A stretch of 64,000 nt of DNA from Apodemus sylvaticus (taxonomy: Eukaryota; Chordata; Mammalia; Rodentia; Muridae), in contig NC_067478.1 in the NCBI RefSeq assembly GCF_947179515.1, positions 27,856,605 to 27,920,604 of the forward strand, read 5' to 3'. The position numbers were made by a program, and so were the translations under genes. Of this stretch, positions 49,801 to 61,500 are shown piece after piece. The notes under the pieces were generated by a model. That model made no database searches, was not told the DNA's origin, and saw only the letters and a list, made by a program, of their open reading frames with translations. Numbering within the stretch: position 1 is the first letter of the stretch; each line of letters starts with the position of its first letter.

Positions 49801-50252
49801 CTGCTTTTATTTACAGAACTATAGACTATATATAATGTGAAGACTATAGAAGGTAGACATTAAAATAGTAAAAAGCACACAAATCATTACAAACACTAAA
49901 ATAATCCTAACATAAATATATATAGCTAATTTATTCCAAAAACAAGATCAAAAGCTTTAAGTGTCAATTATGTTTGCCATATTTAATTAAATAATTTAAT
50001 GATTTTAATATTTTATTAATGACATGAGTATACAAAAATATAACAAAAAATAACTCCAGGTTTTAAAGATTATACTCTCCAAAAAAAAAAAAAAAAAAAA
50101 GCCGGGCAGTGGTGGCGCACGCCTGTAATCCCAGCACTCTGGGAGGCAGAGGCAGGTGGATTTCTGAGTTCGAGGCCAGCCTGGTCTACAGAGTGAGTTC
50201 CAGGACAGCCAGGGCTACACAGAGAAACCCTGTCTCGAAAAAAACCAAATCC

Positions 50253-50283
<31 letters not shown>

Positions 50284-50772
50284 TTATACTCTACCTGGGG
50301 GGGGGAATAACAAATAGTTATGCTTAATCTAGCTGTAGTATAGAAAAGATTATTATGATAAGGTAAGTAAAGACAATGATAGCATACACTGAAACTTGAT
50401 TTAAAAAAGATGATGAAAACATGTGTAAATAGGTTGCAGATGTGAAGAATAAAGACACAAGGAGGAGTCCAAACTACTCTTGGACGTTGAGTGGGGCAGC
50501 TCATCACACACTATGGCAACAGAAAGTCTTAAAATGGCTGCTTTGGGGAAGATGAATTCTTTTCTGAACAAGGTGAGCCTTCTGGTATGCAGGTGATCTA
50601 AAAGGAGAAATGCATTCAGCAAGCATTTCAAAACAAAGGAACTTGGGAGTGAGAAAAACACCATAAAGATAAATTTGGGAGTCATTAGTACAGACACAGT
50701 AATCAAAGTCATTAGATGTGATCACTTAGGGCTCAGGACATAGACTCAAAGAAGTAATTTATTATTGTTATT

Positions 50773-50827
<55 letters not shown>

Positions 50828-53772
50828 GTTAGTGAGACAGGGTTTCTCTGGGTAACAGTCCTGGCTGTCCTGGGACTCCTTTTGTACACTAGGCTGGCCT
50901 CAAAGATAGAGACACTCCTGCCTCTGCCTCCAGAGTGCTGGGATTAAAGGCATGTCACACCAAACACTGCTCTCAAGGAAGTTAGTTTAATGATAAAAGA
51001 AGAAAAAAAAAAACAGAGAAAGGAAAGATGATAGAGTGGGACACAGTGTAATCAGAGCAAAGCTACATGAAGGTCAGGGAAAGAGAATTCCAGAAAGAAA
51101 GAAGGGTGAGCACTGCTACTCACTGTGGGAGGAGGAGGCAATGCAGACTTAGTCTTTGGATTAGGACATAAGCCTGAGATCTTGTGAGGAAAGTTTAGTA
51201 GCACAGTATGGATAAAATCCAAAAGGCAGATTCAGAGCTATGACATTAAACATTAAAAATGTATGAAGCTGCTGGGGGACTTTCTAGGAAACATAGGACT
51301 CTTGGTGACAGCCTAACATTTAATATGTCTGTGATAGTTACAATGGATTAGTCCTCAATCCCTAGCGAGTATTCTTCTATACTTCTGATACTGAAAAGGT
51401 TATGAAGTTAAAAATAAATAGAGCTGCTAAGCTTTCCTGCAGTTAGGTTTCTGGAAATGAGCTGGTTTTTGCTAGCTAGATGCCTCCATAAAACTTTGGG
51501 AAGGAAGTGTGATAATATCAATGTGATAGTTGAGGCTCTAGGGCTGCCAGGGGTGAGGGCTCAGCAGTGGGAGAAGGAAGCCCAGCACTCAGCAACCCTG
51601 CAGGCGCCATGAGACAGCAAGAAAGGGGTCTAGTTCGTCTCATTTAGATGCAGTAGACAAGGCTAAGAGGCACTGATACCTCCTGGTGGCTGAGCTCTCT
51701 GTGTAGACCAGGCTGACTTTGAACTCATGGAGATCTGCCTCCCAAATATTGGAATAAATGCACAGCACCATCAGAATCTCAATATGAATTTTTAGGCTAG
51801 TGATTCCCTAAAACTAGTTTAACAAATACTATGGCATCCTAGTATAAATAGTTTTTCAAACTTGGAGATTCTAATTAAGTCAAGTCTATAAGTAGTCTCT
51901 GGAAATCTTAATTTTGGACTTAAGAGAAATGTCTTGGGCTGGAGAGATGGCTCACTGTTTTAAGAACACTGACAGCTCTTCTAGAGATTCTGAGTTCATT
52001 TCCCAGAAACCACATGGGGGCTCATAACCATCTGTAATGGGATCTGATGCTCTCTTTTGGTGTGTCTGAAGACATCTATAGTATATTCATATACATAAAA
52101 TAAATAAATTAACCCTCTTTTAAAAAGCATCTTTGAATTTAAGGGTCTCAGTATTTTCAGAATTCTGGGACTGTTTTCCTTTTAATAGTTAAATCAATAC
52201 TCTCTGCCACCTTCTCCTTAGTCTCACTGGGAGGTCTAAGATACTGTCCCAACTTTCCTGACAATTCCCACATTTGATGCATGAATATTTCTGTCATTCT
52301 TTACCCTGCTTTATGGTTAAAGGAATCTTTCATTATGCCAACAACTCATTAAACACTCAGGACTTAGGATACCTCCACACAGGGTTATAGTTCAATCTCA
52401 CTATTATTTAGATATGGTCTAGATCTGCAGAGTTTTGATTTAAGACTTTTTTAAAATCTTTAAACCCTTTACATCTTCTGATTGTTTATATATGCTCAGT
52501 CTGGGGAGTGGAACTATTAGAAGATGTGGCCTTGTTTGAGTAGGTATGTCACTGTGGGTTTGGGCTATTAAACCCTCACCCTAACTGTCTGAGTCTTCTA
52601 CCAGCAAGCAGCCTTTGATGAAGACATAGTACTCTTAGCTCCTCCTGGACCATGCCTGCCTAGATGCTGCCATGCTCTTGCCTTGAAGATAATGGACTAA
52701 ACCTGTAAGCCAGTCCCAATTAAATGTCCTTCTAAGAGTTGCCTTGGTCATGATATCTGTTCATAGCAGTAAAACCCTAAGACACTTCTACCCAATGGTG
52801 CTGATAATGCCAAGTTCCTAACTGAACTCTCCTCTAACAGTTCACCAATCACCTTCTAATCTCATTTGCCTTACTGCCCAATTAGGGCTCATATTTACTC
52901 AAAATCATCATCTAGACTGAGAGCTGGTCACTCTATAGAGGCTTGTGGAATGGCTGCTATTAGAAGAGCATCCTGCTCCCCTGGGCAGTGACTACACAGG
53001 TAGGTCACCAAGGCCCTCCTTCTCACTTTTCAGATGATCAAAGCGAGTTTGTAAACTTGTGACTGAGAACAGTGACTTTATATGAAACCCAACACAAACT
53101 CTTCGAATCGGTGTCATCAAAATTACTTGACTAGTCAAAATGATATTAAGTACAAAATATACCAATTACTCTGAGGATTTAAATAGAAAACAAATATGAC
53201 CAGAAGATGAGCTGTATTTTGTCGAGGGTTTTAAGTGACTTACCTAAAACGCCTCCCACGTTGCTGGTTCATTTTTGCTCGAGGAGCCACACCGTCAACA
53301 GCCATAAAGAACACCTTCCTAGGTTTAATAATTCGAAACAACACCTCCAAGTAGTGAAAAATGTCAGTAAAGATTTTGTCATCTGAAATTCTGAAGTGAA
53401 CATCATCATCATTAGGATGGGAACATTGATGTATAATTCCATTCATATCCAGGTACAAGTTATCAAATTCTGGAATCTAAAAAGCAAAAACAATATGTTC
53501 CAGATTATTAATTACCGTAACTATTTTTAATGCCTAAGAAAAGTGATTCTTCCATGGTTCAAAACAAAAACCAAGCCAAACCAAACCAGGATATAATGTC
53601 TTCTGATTATATAAAAACTCCAGGAATCCTCTTCCAGAGACCCAAGTTTGGATCCTAGCACTTAGATGAGGCTATGTACAACTAACTAGCATCTCCAGCC
53701 CTCAAGGATCCAATGCCCTCTCCTGGCCTCCTCAGTCACCACATGCATTTGTACAAATGTGCATACACATAA

Positions 53773-53805
<33 letters not shown>

Positions 53806-55415
53806 ATTAAGAAAACTTAATCACAGGTAAAGGAAATAAAATAAATATTTTAAATAAAGCAGATAAAGGAACACAAACAGGAGTAACTAGTGATGTAGAG
53901 ACAAATGATATAGCTACATAACACACCGGTGGCCTCCCCAAATTTACTATGAGGAACTAATCCAGTTTATTCAAATTAAGGAAGATACCAAGTAAAGCAC
54001 TTAGTTAACTATGGTACTCAAAATATTAGCTTCCTCCCTTTTTGCTACATGGCTTCTCAAAGACTGGATTTCCTCTATAAATGGGAAATATTACCCATTT
54101 ACATCAAAAGGCTTAATAATAGAGTATTAAAAGCTTTTATAAGAGATTTTAATTTTAGCCAGACAGTGGTGGTGCACGCCTTTAATCCCAGCACTTGGGA
54201 GGCAGGGGCAGGTGGATTTCTGAGTTCGAGGCCAGCCTGGTCTACACAGTGAGTTCCAGGACAGCCAGGGCTACACAGAGAAACCCTGTCTCGAAACAAA
54301 CAAACAAACAAACAAACAAACAAACAAACAAACGAGATTTAATTTTACATTTGGTTCACTCAAACAGAACCATTTACTTGGTTACAATAGTTTTTAAAAG
54401 CTTAGATTATCAAGCTGGGCAGTGGTGGTGAATGCTTTAGATCCCAGCATTTGAAGGCAGAGGCAGGTGGATCTCTTTGAGTTTGAGGCCAGCCTGGTCT
54501 ACAGAGTTCCAGGACAGCCAGAGCTACACAGAGAAACTTTGCCTTGAAAAACAAACAAACAAACAAACAAACAAACAAACAGCTAGATTATCTGTAAATG
54601 GAGGCAAAATAAATGACCTGATGTATCAGAAAGTAAGACTCTTGATGTCACTGTGGGGCAGTCCAGGAGTCGCCTCACAAACCACATGAACAACTGATCT
54701 TAGTCAGACAGCTTAGACAGGGAGAGTTCATTACGCATCTCTCCCAGGACTGATTGATCAGGGCTGCAGGCCAGACGTGGGAGCTGACTGCAAAGCTCAG
54801 GTAGACTCCTGTAGATCTTTTAAGCCTGAGATCCAAAATATCTGGGCCAAGTTACTTCACCAAATCAGGATTTCCGGATAAGGGCTTTCCTTAGGAGCAT
54901 GTCTTTGTTGCACGTTTATCTTGCTCTCATTGGTTGGTGTATTCAGCTGTGGCAGGGGACTTGTTTTGCCTAACATTCATGTCTTAATTTGTCAATCAGG
55001 ATGCCAGTTCCTAGAGAGCTTAAATTTTACTGGACCCTTACTCAAAACAGAAGTCTTAATCTAAGTAGACGCAGGCGTCTCTTATGTTGGCGCCCATTCC
55101 AGAGGCAGCTTATAAAAGTAAAAACCATGAAAGCTTATACAGAGGTGCAGGAGTGCTGCCTGGTGACTGGTTCAGGTCTTCACAGCAGAGATAGGTGAGG
55201 GCATGCACTATCTACTTTTTAAGAAGCTCTTCATAACTCTGGTTTTCATTTGTTTTAAGCAAGTAATGGGAACACTATTGACACAAATGTCCAATAACAC
55301 AAAACTAAATGTCTGTAACTAGCCAGTTCTATCTACTATAATCAAAGAATTTTTGATTAGTCTCCTTTATATATTAATTAGAGAAAAATAGCTTGAATAT
55401 AATCAGTAAACATGT

Positions 55416-55458
<43 letters not shown>

Positions 55459-58400
55459 AATATATTTTGCTGTTATTGAAAAATGACATCCTTGTGAGGT
55501 GTGAGGGTGGCAAATTTTAAATCCCTAAACACTGCAAACATTTATCTAAAACCTCTACTTTACAGCATTAAATAAGCACCTACATAAGCTTCCTGGGCTG
55601 CATCTGAGACAAGAAGTTACATTTACATCCGGCACTCAGTGTAATTGGAAGAAAAACACAATTTGATTGGAGAAGAAGAAAGCTCACCAATGTGGCAGAA
55701 AGCAGAGAATATCTGACAGAAATGTCATAGAGGACAGGAGACTCTGACAGAAAGCAGCGGAGGAGAAATTCACCTGACAGAGCATCAGTTCTTTGGGACT
55801 GGCAGAACCAGAGAGATTCTGAAAACTCCAAAGTTCTCCAGCCAACAAGAAGGGATGGTTCAGGAACCTCTTGCACCAAATCACAGCAAATCACAGTAAG
55901 CTACCCCAAAAGACAGTTTTAGTTACACAGACAGACTTGCTGTATTAAAAAAAAAAAAAAAAAGGGAAGATCTATATTAGATCCCTTATGTTCAAATGTA
56001 GGTAGGACCTGAGGGAATAGAAAGTTACTTGGCCAGCATGGTCTACAGAGTTGAGTTCCAGGACAGCCAGGGCTACACAGAGAAACCCTGTCTCGAAAAA
56101 CAAAAACAAAAACAAAAAAACAAAACAACAACAAAAAAACAAAAACAAAAAAAGAAAGTTACTTGAAAAAGCCACCACAGTACAGTACTTATTGCAACTT
56201 GACCACCAGAGTAAAATCCTAATTTTAATTGTAATCTTTATATATTTCTTTTCAAAAAAAGATTGAAAAAAATAGCTGTATCATAAGAAAAATTAGCTAT
56301 GATAATATAAAAGCTTGAGAGACAAGAGATAGAGGAAGTAAGACAACAGGCAATGCTTAATTGTGAACCTATGGTACCTAATGCAACTGAGGACCAAGAT
56401 AGACAGCCCACTGACAACAGGCAAGAGGCCGGCTCTTGGTGTGGAGCTGGGCACTGAATTCCAGTAACTAAATTCTAGTTTATGTGTGGATTTATGAGAG
56501 AAGACAAGGACAGATGACTTAAGATAGCAGGGCAGAGAAAGGGAGAGAGGGAGAGAGGGAGAGGGAAGGAGAGGGAAAGGGAGAGCAGGAGAGAGAGGAA
56601 GACTGAGAGGGAGAGGGAGGGAAGAAAGGAGAGAGAGGGGGGGCAGAGAGAAGCAGAGAGGGAGAGGGACAATGAATTCTGAGGAGGCAAGGAAAGCCCC
56701 AAATCATAAACAAATAAATACTAAAATGGCTATGTGGAAATATATTGTTTCAAATCTATATTAGGCTTATAGGATGGCTGAGTAGGGTGCTCCAAGCCCA
56801 CAGTCCTAATATTTGGGAGACAGGCAGAAGGTCTGCAGTTCTAGTAGAGAAAGAAAATGCATAAAATGTTTCACACAGGAAGACCAACAAGAAAAGTTGT
56901 TTCAGATATAGCTCTCTTACTTCATTGGTTCTGTAACAATTTGACTAACAATGTATTTGTGACTCAATTTTCTCAGGCTTCAGTTACAAAAACCAAGTAG
57001 AAACACTACAGGACTACTGTACAGTGAGGCTGGTGGTAAAGCCTAGTAATCCAGTATTCAGGAGTTGGAGGCAGAATTAAGAGTTTAAGGTCATCCTTTG
57101 ATGTACAGCAATTCCAAGGCCAGTCTGTATTACATGAGATCCTATCTCAAAAAAAAGCAAAATACTATGATTGCTATGTTAAATGAGTGAGCACATGCAT
57201 ATAAAAGATTTAACAAATTTAGTTCATAATAAATATTTAACAAAATTCAGCTATCTTTTTTAAGATTAAAAAAATAATTCAAAGTGTGTGTGTGTGGGTG
57301 TGGTACATGCGCACCAAGTACCCATGGAAGCCAGAGGATGTCAGGCTACCTGAAGCTGGTGTTACAGGTGGCTGGGAGCCTCCTGAGGACCTGGGCGCTG
57401 GGAATTGAAGGCCAGTTTTCTGCAAGAACAGCAAGCATTTTTAACTACAGAGTCCTCTAGTCCCAAAGGTTTAGCTATTTTATAGCGTTGTGCTAGGTCA
57501 AAGACCTGTACAGCTCTAAGAACTTATGATGCTAGTTGTATGAGTTGTTGTAAAAAAGACAGGTCAAGGGCTGGAGAGATGGCTCAGGTTACGAGCACCC
57601 TCTGTTCTTTCAAAGGTCCTGCATTCAAATCCAAGCAACCACAGGTGGTTCACAACTATCTGTAACAAGATCTGACACCCTTTCTGGAGAGTCTGAAGAC
57701 AGCTACAGTGTACTTACATATAATAAATAAATAAATAAATAAATAAATCTTAAAAAAATAAGACAGGTCAGGAATATGTGCTTATCTTCTTTCCTTTCCA
57801 TACATCCATGGCTTTATGGGAAGTCTCAGATAGGCATAATTTTCTACTAAGGAGTGAATAGGCTTGTACTAGTGGATTTTTAAAAAGAAAGGCTTTCTGC
57901 ACATTAGACAACATCTATCCTAGGTTTCATGTATTTTAGTCAAGTGCTGTGCCCCGGAACTACACCCTGACCACAACTGTTATCTCCCCTAGTGTGGTGC
58001 TACTGGCTCTAAAACCAAACCAGAAGGTCATCTACAAGGAACTGGAATGTAACTGTCAGTTGTCAAAGTGGCCTGTCAGTGGTGTAGCTTGAAGAGTTCT
58101 CAGACTCTTGAGAACATCTGGGTCCTTGCTGTCCACCACAGAAGAGAACTTCCTGATGAGTGAGACTGAGCCAAAGTTAAAATTAATTAATCAATCAGTC
58201 AGAAAGACAAAAGGTACTTGAAGTAAGTTAAGTGTGGGCACTGTGAGAAGAATGTCGGTAGAGCAATGGGTATGACCGGAGGCTGGCTGGAGGTTGGTCT
58301 GCTGCTACTATGTATTCAAATGCTAAATACTAGCCCCCAAGATCTGATTGCAGTCCAGAACAAGTATTTTCTCTTGTACACCAAGGATGTTGTGTAAACT

Positions 58401-58517
58401 TTGCTTATTTTTATTCTCTAACTGGTGAAATAAAAGTGGCTGACAGTCAATTACAGGGGAGAAAAGAGGTAGGTGGGGCTTTGGTTCTCCAGCTGGGGTC
58501 ATAGGTGGGGGTGAAGG

Positions 58518-58595
<78 letters not shown>

Positions 58596-61500
58596 GAACA
58601 GAGAGAGCAGGAGGTCTCCATTAGACGGAGGCACATGGTCAAGAGAAGTGCCCCTAAGGACAGACTGATAAGAGTATGAACAAGAACTGCTGGGAGAGAC
58701 TCAAACAGTAAGTAACTTGGGGAACACAGCTGAGAAATAGTCAGGCTAGTGTAGAAAAATATTTTAGGGACTGTGATGACTATTTCTGGCTGTCAACTTG
58801 ACTACATCTGGAATGAGTGACAATCCAGAAATGGAGGGCACACTGTGATCCAGATCTTGAGGCTGGAAGACACAGGTTTCTGACCTGGATCTTGGCAAGG
58901 AGATCTTGAGGCACAGTGGCCAAAGCTTAGGTCCAGGCAAGTAGTACAAGCCTGTAATCCCAGGAGACTGAGGCCAGCAGGTTAGTAAATTCAGGGTCAG
59001 CCTGGAACAAAGCAAATTCCAGATGTAGGCGTGGTGGGTACACGCCTTCAACCTGGCTACACCTTCTGCTGGAGGCCTACAGAAGGACTTTGGAAGAAGG
59101 AGACCAGATTAAACAACTAGCCTCACAACTAGGTCACAAGGAGGCTAGACCTAAAGAATAGTTCATTAGCCATTTTTTAACAATCCTAATAGTGATGCTT
59201 CTTAGAAAGGGAAGTCCAGCTTTTATATATGACTTTGGGGCTTTTGAGCTCCCACTTGTGGTTTAGTGCCAGGGACTTGGAGACATTTACAGTGCAAGGC
59301 TGAAGGCTTTTGCTGAGGCAGTCAGTCTCTCAGCTGGTTTCTCTCCACTGCACCCCTTCCCGTGCCTTTACTGCTCTGATTCTCTCTGCTCAGTTCTTGT
59401 TCATGCTTCCTCTCTCTTGTCTCTCCTGTCTGTCTGATCTTTTGGCCCTCATCAAAACCTAAAAAAATTGGCCTATAAAATGGCTCATGCCTGACAACCT
59501 AAGTTAGACTTATGGGACCCACAGTAGAAGGAGAAAGTCCTGACTCCTGAGCAGTGCTCTCTAGCCTTTACAGTAAGCACCAGGGCATGCTCCCACCTTC
59601 CCACACTTGTATCATTCACAATAAACACACTCTAAGAAAAAGTTGTTTTGCCTCCAGCAATTTTGGGACTCTGTACCTTTATGTTAATGCAAGTGCTGTA
59701 TCCTAGCCACAATCCCAGCCTCTGCCCCTCTGTCCCCTTTTTCTGTGGTACTGAGGAATTAAACTTTAGAACGGCAGTAGGTTAGGTGAGTGTTCTACCA
59801 TCGAACTAGCTATATCCCCAGTGCTGTTTTGAAAGGTTTTTACTTTGAAATAGTCTGAGTTACTCAAACTGTTCCTGAACTCATTTTGCAACCTAGTCTC
59901 TTGAGTAGTTGGGATGTCAGGTCTTGCAGTGGGAGTGACACATATGATATGACACTCAAGTCTTTGCTTTGTTTTGAGGTTGGGCGCAAGGTTTCTCTGT
60001 GTAACCCCAACACTTGCTCTGTAGACCAGGCTAGCCTGGAACTCAGAGATCCATACACCACTACTGCCTGGCTCAGTCTTTGCTTTTTTGATATAAAGTC
60101 TTAGTCTGTAGTTTATGCTAGCTTTGAAATGGCCATCTCCTGCCTCCACTGCCCTGGTGCTAAGATTACACATGTGTACACCACAGCTGGGTGGGGGAGG
60201 TAAACAAAAGTATTCAGGGCTGGAGAGATGGCTCAATGGTCTGGAGCCCTTGCTACTCTTGCGGAGGTCCCAAGTTCAGTTTGCAGCACCAACATGGTGA
60301 TTCACAATCATCTGTGACTGCAGTTCCAAGGATCCATGGCTCTCCTCTGACCTCGAGGGCACCAGGCATGCAGGTGGTACACAGGCAAACATACAGGCAA
60401 CACATTCATACACATAAAATGAAAGAAGCTGAAATAAGTAAACAAATAAATGTATTTCATTTGGCCTCAAGACTTTTTTTTTTTGTTGTTTTTTTCTTCT
60501 ACATGAACTGAAATTTCTTGAGCTTTAGGGTTAGAGTAGGGCTCATAAAAGCCTTAACTTCACAAAGTTCTTTCTTTTGCAGATTTTCAATAATGTTTTA
60601 AGACATGGTAGTGTACTTTTAAAGATCCCTTGACTCTAATTCTTCCTTTCACCTGCATCATTTTCTTCCATTTCCAGTATCACTTCCATGATAACATTTA
60701 TTTTATTCTTAGCCAATTTTCCTTAGGGCATACTGTGCCGCATACTGGTCCTTTGGTAGGTCAGCTTTGAATGTACAGGTGGGATCCTGCTTTTTCTTCT
60801 GACAGATCCTTTACTCAGTCTTAAAAAACATAATGCAGCCGGTTTTAGGTACTGTTATCTAATTGGCTAGTACAGTCCTTATTAAAACCTACTGGGTATT
60901 CTGGAGTTCTGTTCACAAGTTCTTACTTTCCTCTTAAACTGTCTAGAGTCTCTTGGTAGTTTGCCCTCATCTAGTAGTATTTTGACCCAATAACATGGGA
61001 ATATTGTATCACATGAATTGTTATAATTGCTTGATGGACTTTATCTAGTTTCTCTATTTTCATCCGATGATTCAAAGGATGAGTAACTGTGCTGATACCA
61101 TCCATTCTCACTCTTGTCCCAGAACTCACTGCTTCCCATCCTCTCCCTCCAGGCTGCTGCTGTTCACCCTGGCATCCACACACGATATTGTTCCTTTAGG
61201 TTTTTTGTTTGTTTTTTGAGGCAGGGTCTCTCAGGGAACCTGAAGCTCACTAAGTTTTAGTTGAACTGGCTGGCATGCGAGCCCTCAGGGTCCACAGTCC
61301 CTGATCGCCAGTGCTGCTCACAGGAGCTCTATGCTACCCCCAGCTTTTTGGCGGGTACCTCCTTCCTAGTCTCCCTTTTTTGTTCTTCTGTTAAATATTT
61401 GTGAAAGGCCGAAAGTTGAAACATTTGAGTTTCCATTTAAGTATTTATTTTTACATATAGGTGTTTTGCCTGGTCTGTGTACCATGGCTGTCTGTCTGTC

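Noticed and set aside
55085..55105. Retroviral primer-binding-site-like tggcgccca
   Set aside because: Only nine bases match, no CA-ending LTR precedes it, and no polypurine tract or gag follows.
56475..56702. Leucine/serine-rich minus-strand frame
   Set aside because: It is the translation of a purine tract; no conserved motif.
58323..58634. 103-codon minus-strand frame with an (LS)n run
   Set aside because: It crosses the GA33 microsatellite; there is no support for a gene.
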